This document shows, one piece after another, positions 52,629-59,098 of a stretch of 59,098 nucleotides of DNA. Where the stretch lies: the IMG/VR virus record IMGVR_UViG_3300050011_000298, positions 1 to 59,098 of that record; one strand, 5' to 3'. A model generated the notes under the pieces. That model searched no databases, had not been told where the DNA came from, and saw only the letters and a list, made by a program, of their open reading frames with translations. The translations under genes and the position numbers were made by a program. This DNA is from a virus. Numbering within the stretch: position 1 is the first letter of the stretch; each line of letters begins with the position of its first letter.

Positions 52629-52681
52629 CTCCTTGAGCAAGAGACTTCAAAAGTTTCGGGTCGATTACGACCCTCAAGGAG
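52629..52681 (+). promoter_or_regulatory. Structured capsid mRNA leader that sequesters the Shine-Dalgarno
   Basis: Three helices can form: P1 CTCCTTGA (52629-52636) with TCAAGGAG (52674-52681), P2 52641-52647 with 52651-52657, and P3 GGGTCG (52658-52663) with CGACCC (52668-52673). The Shine-Dalgarno AAGGAG (52676-52681) is the 3' strand of P1, so folding should hide it. This suggests translational control of capsid synthesis. Confidence 0.7.
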
Positions 52682-52688
52682 AACGACA

Positions 52689-53684
52689 ATCATACTCCCT
52701 CCAGGTGTTCAGAGTACCACCCTAGCAGGATTTCCTCAGATCGCTTACGAGCGGACTGCGATCATGGAATGGCAGTTCAACACTCCGTTTTTGGAGGAAC
52801 TCTGCGACTTCCGTCCTCTGGCTCGGCGTTCAGGCCGGACGCTTCAGTTCTACGGACAGACTCCGTTCGCTGCCGCGACTTACGATCTGACCGAAGGAAT
52901 TCCTGGTCCGTCGCTCCAACTGAACCAAGTGTTCAGCGATGCATTCGCCGACGAATACGGCGACTGGATCGGCGTCTCGAACGTCGCTCAGCAAATGTTC
53001 CTCGCGGACATTACGTTGGACGCTACCCGCAACCTGTCTTATCGCGGCGCGCTCACAGCCAACCTGATCGCGATTAACGCTTTCGAAGCAGCCTGCGTTG
53101 CGCAGCCCTCGGGCCGCATCGACCTGCTTGACAACGAGTACATGCTTTCCAACACCATCCGCAAGGCCGAGTCCCAGTTGATGGGCAACGCGGTCCCAGG
53201 ACGTGACGGCGGGCTGTACACAAGCGCAATGCATCCGTACGTTGTTTATGATTTCATGTCCGACAACTCAGCCGGGTCGGCTGTTGACACACTGAAGCGT
53301 TCGGAATCGGGCGCCACAGTTTTGAAGACAGACATGACACGTGGCTACTCGGTACTCGAATGGGCGGGCGTTCGCATCATCCGCACCCAGACGACACCGA
53401 CGTATTCCAACTACCCCTCGACCGGGAAGACTGGATACGCGACGTACATCGTGGGACGCGAAGCTGTTCTGGCTTCCGAACTGCTCGGCGTGAAAGTTCC
53501 GCGCAGCCCCAGCTTCAAGGTGAACGTCAAGACGTTCGGCGACGGCGACATCGATCTTTCGAACCCGATGCTCCAGACCCGCGCGATTGTTTCTTACGAC
53601 TGGTTCCTTGGCGTCGTTGCCCGCCCGAACACGAACAATACACCAGGGTTTCGGCGTGTAAGGTCTGAGGTTTCAGCCGTTTAA
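52689..53684 (+). CDS. Major capsid protein, N4-gp56 family, non-canonical start
   Basis: About 331 residues. Family features: TTLAGFPQIAYERTAIMEW, RTLQFYGQTPFAAATYDLTE, YGDWIGVSNVAQQMFLADIT and a C-terminal FGDGDIDLSNPMLQTRAIVS. The first ATG (52764) lies inside the conserved N-terminal region, so it is too late. The frame is open upstream, and AAGGAG (52676-52681) is 7 nt from ATC (52689) and 10 nt from ATA (52692). No ATG, GTG or TTG fits in frame. I place the start at 52689, tentatively. The C-terminus after WFLGVVARP looks unusual and may have changed with insertion of the downstream HNH gene. Confidence 0.8.
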   Translation: MILPPGVQSTTLAGFPQIAYERTAIMEWQFNTPFLEELCDFRPLARRSGRTLQFYGQTPFAAATYDLTEGIPGPSLQLNQVFSDAFADEYGDWIGVSNVAQQMFLADITLDATRNLSYRGALTANLIAINAFEAACVAQPSGRIDLLDNEYMLSNTIRKAESQLMGNAVPGRDGGLYTSAMHPYVVYDFMSDNSAGSAVDTLKRSESGATVLKTDMTRGYSVLEWAGVRIIRTQTTPTYSNYPSTGKTGYATYIVGREAVLASELLGVKVPRSPSFKVNVKTFGDGDIDLSNPMLQTRAIVSYDWFLGVVARPNTNNTPGFRRVRSEVSAV

Positions 53685-53703
53685 GTGCTTTGAAGTTTTT
53701 CGC

Positions 53704-53733
53704 TTGACTTTCGGTCAGGGGTTGTAGCATAAT
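53704..53733 (+). promoter_or_regulatory. Sigma-70-like promoter of HNH gene
   Basis: TTGACT (53704-53709), 18-bp spacer, CATAAT (53728-53733). Confidence 0.65.
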
Positions 53734-53751
53734 AGGTCTTGGAGGGCAATC

Positions 53752-54219
53752 ATGCCTTACAAAGACCCGAACAGCCCAGCAGCCAAAGCGAGTGATAAGC
53801 GGAAACACAAAAAGTATCTGGACACGCACGGCGGATATGCGGCAGTCACAAAAGATTATCTGTCAAGACATCCAGATGCGTTACGAAATGCGTACTACAA
53901 GCACGAGCACGGCATTTCGGTAGTAGATTTTGAAGCGCAGATTGTGAAACAAAACAATCTGTGCCCCATCGGAAATCACCCCTTTGGGCCTCGTGGCAGG
54001 CGCGGCGACTCGCCCTGTCAAGACCACGACCATGAAAGCGGACAGAACAGATTGATTCTCTGCCGCAATCATAATGTCGCGCTCGGGTTGTTCAACGACT
54101 CAGTCGAAGACATGCAACAAGGAATTTTGTACTTGCAATCTTTTGAGAAACACATAGGAGAACTACCGTGCCGAACGCATCTACCATCCGACGCCAAATT
54201 GCTGGAGTTCAGCAACTGA
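53752..54219 (+). CDS. Recombination endonuclease VII-like HNH enzyme
   Basis: A 155-residue protein with TTGGAGGGC leader. The core CQDHDHESGQNRLILCRNHN, then VALGLFNDSVEDMQQGILYL, is paralogous to the gene at 30235 and carries the full DHDH. Its last 52 bp overlap the start of the next virion gene, including that gene's ribosome binding site. It lies between the capsid and an adjacent structural gene with its own promoter, as expected for a homing gene. Confidence 0.9.
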   Translation: MPYKDPNSPAAKASDKRKHKKYLDTHGGYAAVTKDYLSRHPDALRNAYYKHEHGISVVDFEAQIVKQNNLCPIGNHPFGPRGRRGDSPCQDHDHESGQNRLILCRNHNVALGLFNDSVEDMQQGILYLQSFEKHIGELPCRTHLPSDAKLLEFSN

Positions 54220-54782
54220 CGATTGCCTCGATTCTCGGGACCGTCGTCACCACAACTGAGACAGTCTTTCAGTTGAACAACAACGGCCTGACTCTGACTG
54301 GCGGGGGATTCATTCCGTTATCTGCTGGCGTCACTGGCTTGTATCAGGGCACTGGCCAGGTTCTGTGGATTCATGCCACGGGAACGCTGACGGCAACAAC
54401 CGCCAACGTCGCGACGCTGATTCTCAAGCTGTATGAGACTCCCGCCGCCAACCTTCCGTTCCCCGCACCGCCCGCCGAGACTTCGGCAATCGTCATCGCT
54501 GCTTCGAACCTGGTCGGCCTTTCGGTCGCAGGGACGCTCGGCGCAGGCGCGACCAATGGCTCCTTCCAGTTTGACGCCTTTGTCCAGTTGGACAGCCAGG
54601 GCAATTTGGAAGGGTACTACCAGGCAAACGTGTTCGGGACAACCACTCCGCGTACGGCGATTACGCCAATTACTGGACTCGTCGGCGAAGCGGATTTGAA
54701 CTTCCTGTTGACCGCGACGCAGGGCGTCGCCGAAATCGGAAACATCGTGACCCTAGATGAATTTTCTCTGAACTTCGTGTAA
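54168..54782 (+). CDS. Probable capsid-decoration or structural protein
   Basis: A 204-residue protein with GTG start and AGGAG leader inside the HNH gene. Beta-rich (IASILGTVVTTTETVFQLNN; QVLWIHATGTLTATTANVAT; FQFDAFVQLDSQGNLEGYYQ). Jelly-roll-like strand spacing fits a capsid-decoration or head-fibre component. A strong terminator follows. Confidence 0.6.
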   Translation: MPNASTIRRQIAGVQQLTIASILGTVVTTTETVFQLNNNGLTLTGGGFIPLSAGVTGLYQGTGQVLWIHATGTLTATTANVATLILKLYETPAANLPFPAPPAETSAIVIAASNLVGLSVAGTLGAGATNGSFQFDAFVQLDSQGNLEGYYQANVFGTTTPRTAITPITGLVGEADLNFLLTATQGVAEIGNIVTLDEFSLNFV

Positions 54783-54822
54783 AACGAGGCTCGAACAACA
54801 GATTCGGGCGCAAGCCCATAGC

Positions 54823-54858
54823 ACCCTCTGGGACTTGTAAACCCAGAGGGTTTTTTTT
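54823..54858 (+). terminator. Rho-independent terminator
   Basis: Perfect 10-bp stem ACCCTCTGGG / CCCAGAGGGT (54823-54832, 54842-54851) with a T8 tract (54851-54858). The clearest terminator in the window; it closes the capsid operon. Confidence 0.92.
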
Positions 54859-54870
54859 ATAGGAGGCACC

Positions 54871-55086
54871 ATGCCCGCATTATTGCTGTTACCAAATTTC
54901 CCCGTCGCGAATGGCGGCGGACAAGAAGGCTTAGGAAAAGGAATCGATACGGCGACTGGATTTGCAGTCACGCCCGACGGAACGGTAGCGACGCCCGCCG
55001 CGATCCGCGCATTGGTTGAAGCCGCGCTGGTGAATGGTGGAAGTCAACCCATCTTGGCTCTGTGGCGCCAACCGAACCAGAAGTAA
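54871..55086 (+). CDS. Small paralogous protein 1
   Basis: A 71-residue protein (AGGAGGCACC leader). MPALLLLPNFPVANGGGQEG, ending PILALWRQPNQK. Same layout as the next gene: MPAL.LP.FPV...G.EGLGK..DT.T...V.P.G, then VLALW. A tandem duplication. Hydrophobic start, soluble body. Function unknown. Confidence 0.65.
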   Translation: MPALLLLPNFPVANGGGQEGLGKGIDTATGFAVTPDGTVATPAAIRALVEAALVNGGSQPILALWRQPNQK

Positions 55087-55116
55087 GAATTTCGCAAGTC
55101 ATCAAGAGGAGGCAAC

Positions 55117-55341
55117 ATGCCAGCATTAATTCTACCGTTAGGATTCCCCGTTACCCAAGCACCAGGCACCGAAGGTCTCGGCAAAGATGTCGACACCACG
55201 ACGCACCAAACCGTTTCACCGAACGGTCAGAGTTTGAAACCAGCGGCTCTTCAAGCGGAGATTACGACCGTCCTCGATAACGGCGGCGCGAACGTCCTCG
55301 CATTATGGAAGCCGTCATTGAACGCTTCGCCGCAAGTCTAA
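55117..55341 (+). CDS. Small paralogous protein 2
   Basis: A 74-residue protein (GAGGAGGCAAC leader). MPALILPLGFPVTQAPGTEG, later VLALWKPSLNASPQV. Paralogue of the gene at 54871. Virion decoration is possible given the surrounding genes. Confidence 0.65.
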   Translation: MPALILPLGFPVTQAPGTEGLGKDVDTTTHQTVSPNGQSLKPAALQAEITTVLDNGGANVLALWKPSLNASPQV

Positions 55342-55353
55342 ACAGGAGGCATT

Positions 55354-55557
55354 ATGGCCGTCATTACGCCAAATTTCAATCCGAGTACTGCGCTCGCCAC
55401 ACCAGGCTATCCGATGGCCGCTGTGCCGAAGTCGAGTCCGCTGTCGACAATGCCGTCGGCGTCGAATCCGCCTGTGACTCATCTTCCCGCTGGGCAATCC
55501 GCCGAGCGTGATGCGGCGCTGGCGCAAGCTGGGGATCAGTCTAATCGAGTCGTGTAA
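55354..55557 (+). CDS. Hypothetical 67-residue protein
   Basis: ACAGGAGGCATT leader. MAVITPNFNPSTALATPGYP; Pro/Ala/Ser-rich, probably disordered. It ends 6 bp before the tRNA cluster. Confidence 0.6.
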   Translation: MAVITPNFNPSTALATPGYPMAAVPKSSPLSTMPSASNPPVTHLPAGQSAERDAALAQAGDQSNRVV

Positions 55558-55563
55558 GATTTC

Positions 55564-55639
55564 GGGCGTGTAGCTCAATCAGGAGAGCGCCGCATTTGCA
55601 ATGCGGAGGCAGTCAGGGCAGAACTGACCATGTCCACCA
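55564..55639 (+). tRNA. tRNA-Ala (TGC) with unusual T loop
   Basis: Acceptor GGGCGTG / CATGTCC with the alanine G3-U70 wobble, A73 and encoded CCA. Anticodon arm CCGCA-TTTGCAA-TGCGG gives TGC. T stem GTCAG/CTGAC is intact, but the loop is GGCAGAA instead of TTCRANY. D arm GCTC...GAGC is regular. Confidence 0.8.
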
Positions 55640-55775
55640 AATTTACGAGCGAGCCCAGCGTCGCACCCACTCCACGTAATTGTGGTAAGATAGTCTGGGT
55701 CGGTAGGCAGCCCCTCGAAGGTCCCACGCGAAACGGGACGCCGTCTCGTAAAAGAAGTAGAAGCCCACGGATGGC

Positions 55776-55854
55776 GCGCGGCAGCAAGAATAGGGTGACA
55801 ATCGTGCGCAGGTTTCATTCCTGCGACGTAGAACTCGGGCTGCCGCGCAGACCA
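55776..55854 (+). ncRNA. Structured RNA element in the tRNA cluster, type unknown
   Basis: A perfect 10-bp stem GCGCGGCAGC (55776-55785) / GCTGCCGCGC (55839-55848) encloses a 6-bp hairpin CGCAGG-TTTCATT-CCTGCG and is followed by AGACCA. It looks tRNA-sized and ends in CCA, but it does not fold as a normal cloverleaf. Could be a degenerate tRNA or another small RNA. The stretch 55640-55862 has no credible coding gene. Confidence 0.45.
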
Positions 55855-55862
55855 TCATCAGT

Positions 55863-55940
55863 AGGGGAATAACGCAGTCTGGCCAGCGTGCTCGCCCTGG
55901 AAGCGAGAAGTCGCAGGTTCGAATCCTGCTTCCCCTACCA
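55863..55940 (+). tRNA. tRNA, anticodon TGG (Pro) by position
   Basis: Acceptor AGGGGAA / TTCCCCT, discriminator A, encoded CCA. D arm ACGC...GCGT. T arm GCAGG-TTCGAAT-CCTGC. The anticodon loop is CCTGGAA on a perfect CTCGC/GCGAG stem, so position 33 is C rather than the near-universal U. If the U were read as position 33, the anticodon would be GGA (Ser), but then the stem would be mispaired. Confidence 0.7.
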
Positions 55941-55948
55941 TTTTCTAA

Positions 55949-56022
55949 GCGAGGCTGGCCTATTGGCAGGGCATCTGGCTTCCACCCAGAACAGCCGAGT
56001 TCGATTCTCGGGTCTCGCTCCA
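55949..56022 (+). tRNA. tRNA-Gly (TCC)
   Basis: Acceptor GCGAGGC / GTCTCGC, discriminator T, encoded CCA. Anticodon arm TCTGG-CTTCCAC-CCAGA; T arm CCGAG-TTCGATT-CTCGG. Regular cloverleaf. Confidence 0.9.
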
Positions 56023-56031
56023 ATTTTCTGC

Positions 56032-56105
56032 AGGCCGTAAGTGTTACGGTAGCACATTCGGCTCCAACCCGAGGGGAGGGTGTTCAATTCACCCATGGCC
56101 TGCCA
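56032..56105 (+). tRNA. tRNA-Trp (CCA)
   Basis: Acceptor AGGCCGT / ATGGCCT, discriminator G, encoded CCA. Anticodon arm TTCGG-CTCCAAC-CCGAG; T arm GGGTG-TTCAATT-CACCC. D stem only 3 bp. Confidence 0.88.
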
Positions 56106-56114
56106 AATTTGTGC

Positions 56115-56143
56115 TTGACAGCGCGTGGCGCGCGCGGTATGAT
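56115..56143 (+). promoter_or_regulatory. Sigma-70-like promoter of tRNA-Thr
   Basis: TTGACA (56115-56120), 17-bp GC-rich spacer, TATGAT (56138-56143), 9 bp before the tRNA. Confidence 0.75.
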
Positions 56144-56151
56144 GTTTTTAT

Positions 56152-56234
56152 GCAGGGTTGGCTCAGCGGCGACAGCACTAGTTTTGTAAACTAGCGGGAA
56201 ACCCACGCAGGTTCGAGTCCTGCACTCTGCTCCA
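56152..56234 (+). tRNA. tRNA-Thr (TGT) with class II-like variable arm
   Basis: Acceptor GCAGGGT / ACTCTGC, discriminator T, encoded CCA. Anticodon arm CTAGT-TTTGTAA-ACTAG gives TGT. T arm GCAGG-TTCGAGT-CCTGC. The variable region is 12 nt and contains GGG-AAA-CCC, a stem normally found only in Leu, Ser and Tyr tRNAs. Confidence 0.8.
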
Positions 56235-56244
56235 CATTGAGGAA

Positions 56245-56862
56245 ATGATGTTTAACTTTGACCCAGCACATCAATGCATCGGCTACCTGTGCCGTCATGG
56301 CGAGTTAATCAATATGCATGTTTGGGATGGCTGGTCGGGGATGGACCTCTCCGCAAAAGGAGAAGAGCAAGCCGAGGCCGCCGCACGTTGGCTTTCTTTC
56401 GAGCGCATCGGTCGAGTAATTGCGTCCGACCTTCCTCGCACCGTTCATACCGCACAATTTCTTATGGATACGGGGTCCGTATGCTGCCCGTTTCTAGGTA
56501 CGGAACCGAATCTTCGTCCATGGATGGTGGCGGGTTTCACGGGCAAGGAAAAAACACCCGAACGGCTTGCAGAATTCCAAAAATATCTCGACGATCCTTC
56601 CTTGATGATTCCTGATGGCGAGAGTCACAATCAATTGGAGCAAAGAATTCAAATCATTTTTTCATATCTCGCTGCCCCATACAACTGCTTGCCGACCGCT
56701 TTCTTCTTGCATAATTCGTCCATCAAAGCTATCATGGGTATTCCGAACGTGAAAGCCGCGTGCCAGCCTGGGGGAATCATAGGCGTATTTTTAGATGAAC
56801 GTGGTGAAATGAGTTTCGAAGTCCTTTTAGGAAAAATCGAAGCGGAAATAGGTATCTCATAA
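56245..56862 (+). CDS. Histidine phosphatase superfamily protein
   Basis: A 205-residue protein. Catalytic motif CRHGE near residue 17, GWSGMDLSAKGEEQAEAAAR (the usual D..Lt..G..qA), SDLPRTVHTAQFL, a PDGESHNQLEQRI helix with the proton-donor Glu, and a late FFLHNSSIKAIM in the place of the second catalytic His. These enzymes act on phosphosugars, nucleotides or phosphoproteins. The usual V-x-H-G-x motif is altered to FLHNS, but His is kept. Substrate unknown. ATG 56248 is an equally possible start. Confidence 0.8.
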   Translation: MMFNFDPAHQCIGYLCRHGELINMHVWDGWSGMDLSAKGEEQAEAAARWLSFERIGRVIASDLPRTVHTAQFLMDTGSVCCPFLGTEPNLRPWMVAGFTGKEKTPERLAEFQKYLDDPSLMIPDGESHNQLEQRIQIIFSYLAAPYNCLPTAFFLHNSSIKAIMGIPNVKAACQPGGIIGVFLDERGEMSFEVLLGKIEAEIGIS

Positions 56863-56865
56863 TCT

Positions 56866-57468
56866 ATGAATTTTTATGCTTATCTGTGGATGCGGGAAGA
56901 TGGAACGCCTTATTATGCTGGAAAAGGCAAGGGTGACCGAGCCTTTCATGTGAGCGGACATGTCGTAAAACCTCCGAAAGATAAATCTCGGATTTTACTT
57001 TTTGACCGCAACTCAGAGCAAGAGGCGTTTGATACTGAGTGTGAATTGATTCGCAATTGGGGGCGCAAGGATTTAGGGACGGGATGCTTGCGGAATATGA
57101 CGAACGGGGGAGACGGCCCTGCAGGGCTTGTGCGAACTCCTGAAATGAACCGTAAACTCAGTGTAGCTAAAAAAGGCAAAAATCTTGGTCAGGTTCCTTG
57201 GAATAAAGGGAAAACGGGATGTTTTTCGGCGGCGGCTTTGCTTCGACTGAGTACGACGCATGCGGGGAAACCGAAGTCAGCGGCGCACAGACTCCATATA
57301 AGTCAGAGTCTGATTGGGATACCCCGCACGTGGGCTGCGGCTCTTTCACTTGCAAAACAGAAATCAACGTCCGTCGCTAAATGGGCAGGAAATCATAAAC
57401 GCTGGCATGCGGGGCGAGGAATTTCAAATCCTAGCTGTGCGCTATGTCTGCAGAAAGAAGTTTCGTAA
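56866..57468 (+). CDS. GIY-YIG homing endonuclease with NUMOD3 motifs
   Basis: A 200-residue protein. N-terminal GIY-YIG: FYAYLWMREDGTPYYAGKGK then GDRAFH, EQEAFDTECELIRNWGRK (catalytic Glu), and LRNMTNGGDGPAGL. NUMOD3-type DNA-binding repeats follow (PEMNRKLSVAKKGKNLGQVP). C-terminal CALCLQK may bind zinc. Located between the tRNA cluster and a virion gene; its stop overlaps the next start (TAATGA). Confidence 0.9.
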   Translation: MNFYAYLWMREDGTPYYAGKGKGDRAFHVSGHVVKPPKDKSRILLFDRNSEQEAFDTECELIRNWGRKDLGTGCLRNMTNGGDGPAGLVRTPEMNRKLSVAKKGKNLGQVPWNKGKTGCFSAAALLRLSTTHAGKPKSAAHRLHISQSLIGIPRTWAAALSLAKQKSTSVAKWAGNHKRWHAGRGISNPSCALCLQKEVS

Positions 57469-58046
57469 TGAGCACAACACCCAATCCGTTTATGGACCAC
57501 GCGGCTCCTGTTCTCGCGGGCGAGCCCACGATTAACGACCAGCAAAAATCCGAGCTATGGGATGCCTTCCATTCCAAATCTCCTGACGAACTGATTCAAC
57601 ACCTCACGCCCTTGGCCGTCCCCGACGAATTCAAGAAGCGGTTGCTGGACGCCAAGCATGCATCCATGCCCGTCAAGCCGCCTGTCGACAAAGTGACCGA
57701 AGCCGTTCAGCGGGTGGCCGCGCTCGATCCCAAGGTCTTGGATGTTGCCGAGGCACACCCGAACATCTTGAAAGCCTTTACCACTGCTGCGATTACCCCT
57801 GAGAAACCCGCTGCGGCGGTCGGTGACGCGACTTCCGCCAGCGGGAAGGGTACGAAGACCCCCGAGGAGCCAAAGACGCCTGCAGCCCCTCTTGCGCCTC
57901 GCGCTGATGGGCAACCACACTTCCCGTCGATTCCTGACGGCCACCATCGAGTTTTGAGCAGCAACGGCGGGGTGTATGACATTCCGCAAGAGAACATCGA
58001 GGCCGCTCGGGCCACCGATCCAAACATGCACATCTTGAACCCGTAA
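57468..58046 (+). CDS. Hypothetical virion-operon protein
   Basis: A 192-residue protein from ATG 57468, overlapping the preceding stop. Helical N-terminus (QQKSELWDAFHSKSPDELIQ), Pro/Ala-rich middle, and a C-terminal segment GGVYDIPQENIEAARATDPN-MHILNP that resembles short tails on phage internal proteins. Probably a virion or assembly protein like the following gene. Confidence 0.6.
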   Translation: MSTTPNPFMDHAAPVLAGEPTINDQQKSELWDAFHSKSPDELIQHLTPLAVPDEFKKRLLDAKHASMPVKPPVDKVTEAVQRVAALDPKVLDVAEAHPNILKAFTTAAITPEKPAAAVGDATSASGKGTKTPEEPKTPAAPLAPRADGQPHFPSIPDGHHRVLSSNGGVYDIPQENIEAARATDPNMHILNP

Positions 58047-58058
58047 TTCGGAGACTTT

Positions 58059-59098
58059 GTGGCAGAAGAGACCCCAGTTACGCCAGTACCGCCGACATCG
58101 GACTCGATTCCGATTACGGACCCGACTGCGTCCGCATCCATCCCGATTGACCTGAACCCCGAATATGACCCTGCCAAAGACACGCGCGCGCCGTTCCTCA
58201 AGGTAAATCCAAACCCGAAGGGTCCGACCGTTGAAGCCGCGCCTGCGCCCACACTTGCGGAGCGTGCCAAGAAAGTTGTCACCGAAGGCATCCCGCGCTA
58301 CTCCTCGCGCACTGTCGAGAATCCGAAATACGGGCAGGAGCAATTCCTGTCACCCGAAGAAGCCCTGACTCCCGAAGAACAGCGCAAGGCGCCCGTTGCC
58401 GCTGGCGCTCTCGAAGCCGCAGGTGGTCTGACATCTCCCGCCACCATCGGGACGGTTGCCGCGACCGCAGGAGTGGGCGAAGCTGGAATCATTCCCAAGG
58501 TCCTGTCGGGATTGTTCGCTGGACAAATCGCCAAATCAGTTTATGACCAGTACCCCGCGCTGAAAGCCGCCGTCGACACCGCCCAGCACGCGAAGACAAA
58601 AGCCGAACACGATGATGCATTCGCCGAAGCGCAACAACTTCTGACGCATATGGGCGCGGACACCGTTATGGGTTTGCTGGCTGCAGCGCATGGGGCGGAC
58701 GGCGCGAAAGAACTTCTGGATAAGACCACAGGCAGCGGAGTACCAGACCAAGCCTCAACTTTCAAATCGCCTGGCGCGGCACCTGCCGCAATCGAGCCTG
58801 AAGAGACCCACCCCGAAATGAATCGGCAGACGGTCAAAGATTTGCAGAATTTGGGATACTCGAACCAGCACATCACCAACTTCAACATCGGCGAGATTCG
58901 CGACATCCTGAAAAACCAGACTCCTGCATCAGAAGCTAAAATCCCTACAACAGATAAAGCTAATGCGCCCGACCCCGACAAGTTCGCCGAAGCTGGCGGC
59001 AAACTGGTTTCACAGCCTGCGCCTGTTTTAACATCTGCGGCAACCCCTCCTAATCTATACACCAAAGACGGAGCGCAAACTTTGGCGGACCATGTTGG
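58059..59098 (+). CDS. Large internal virion protein, 3' partial
   Basis: GTG start (58059) 12 bp after the previous stop, frame open to the window edge (346 codons and more). Pro/Ala-rich N-terminus, KVNPNPKGPTVEAAPAPTLA, a hydrophobic Gly/Ala stretch (ATIGTVAATAGVGEAGIIPK), and helical parts. It is similar in style to the gene at 8270. Likely an ejected internal protein. The rest lies outside the window. Confidence 0.65.
   Translation, partial: MAEETPVTPVPPTSDSIPITDPTASASIPIDLNPEYDPAKDTRAPFLKVNPNPKGPTVEAAPAPTLAERAKKVVTEGIPRYSSRTVENPKYGQEQFLSPEEALTPEEQRKAPVAAGALEAAGGLTSPATIGTVAATAGVGEAGIIPKVLSGLFAGQIAKSVYDQYPALKAAVDTAQHAKTKAEHDDAFAEAQQLLTHMGADTVMGLLAAAHGADGAKELLDKTTGSGVPDQASTFKSPGAAPAAIEPEETHPEMNRQTVKDLQNLGYSNQHITNFNIGEIRDILKNQTPASEAKIPTTDKANAPDPDKFAEAGGKLVSQPAPVLTSAATPPNLYTKDGAQTLADHV

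Noticed and set aside
52629-53700. Group I or II intron interrupting the capsid gene
   Set aside because: The downstream sequence does not resume capsid-like coding, and no intron core was recognised. The structure before the start is better seen as a leader.
55680-55775. A further tRNA between the Ala and 55863 tRNAs
   Set aside because: Hairpins exist (GTCCC...GGGAC near 55722) but no cloverleaf with acceptor, anticodon and T arms could be built.

Overview
The window looks like part of a tailed-phage genome, probably podovirus-like, from a Gram-negative host. The supporting genes are a terminase pair, a portal, a scaffold-like protein and an N4-gp56-type major capsid gene. Also present are large internal virion proteins, many tail-fibre-like proteins, a phage GroEL/GroES pair, five recognisable tRNA genes and a tmRNA. 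No replication genes or polymerase are visible, so the genome continues outside. Both ends cut through virion genes. Host taxonomy cannot be read from the sequence. A Gram-negative host is inferred from a secreted beta-barrel protein, an OmpA-like protein and a transglycosylase with a signal anchor.

Layout. 1-9.7 kb (+): large virion protein with an ice-binding-like (DUF3494) insertion, then small and internal virion proteins. 9.7-21.7 kb (mostly -): NusG-like/HTH protein, SprT-like protease, many tiny genes, SWIM and zinc proteins, a tyrosine recombinase, a lysis module (SLT transglycosylase plus a 29-residue membrane peptide), an outer-membrane-like barrel, a pentapeptide-repeat protein and an OmpA-like protein. 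This block is interrupted by + strand genes at 10.9-11.9 kb and by a + strand circularly permuted tmRNA at 15.3-15.8 kb. 21.8-35.2 kb (mostly +, with a - cluster at 23.1-24.3 kb): dozens of small accessory genes, a complete IS1595-family insertion sequence, and a secreted trypsin-like protease. 35.2-45.6 kb (+): groEL-groES-terS, then fibre/decoration proteins. 45.7-54.8 kb (+): TerL, portal, scaffold-like protein, a 577-bp transposase-less element with IS1595-like ends, HNH endonuclease, major capsid protein. 54.8-59.1 kb: small paralogues, tRNA cluster, histidine phosphatase, GIY-YIG endonuclease, internal virion proteins.

Three promoter systems can be separated. (1) Twelve copies, all on +, of GACT-N8-CATAAGT sit just ahead of virion and accessory operons. 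These look like promoters for a phage-specific polymerase or sigma factor, or possibly RNA processing sites. (2) Sigma-70-like promoters associated with GTAC-based palindromes (AGTAC-N4-GTACT or AGTAC-N9-GTACT) serve the minus-strand block, the tmRNA and a few + genes. They suggest one regulator controlling an accessory regulon. (3) Plain sigma-70-like promoters with a 17-18 bp spacer drive several homing endonucleases, the tRNAs, the insertion sequence and groEL.

The least expected items are the permuted two-piece tmRNA with a long tag frame, the transposase-less IS1595-type cassette, the DUF3494 domain inside a virion protein, the 12-copy promoter motif, and the structured leader of the capsid gene, which has no canonical start codon. 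Eleven HNH or GIY-YIG endonuclease genes make the window unusually rich in homing-type parasites.
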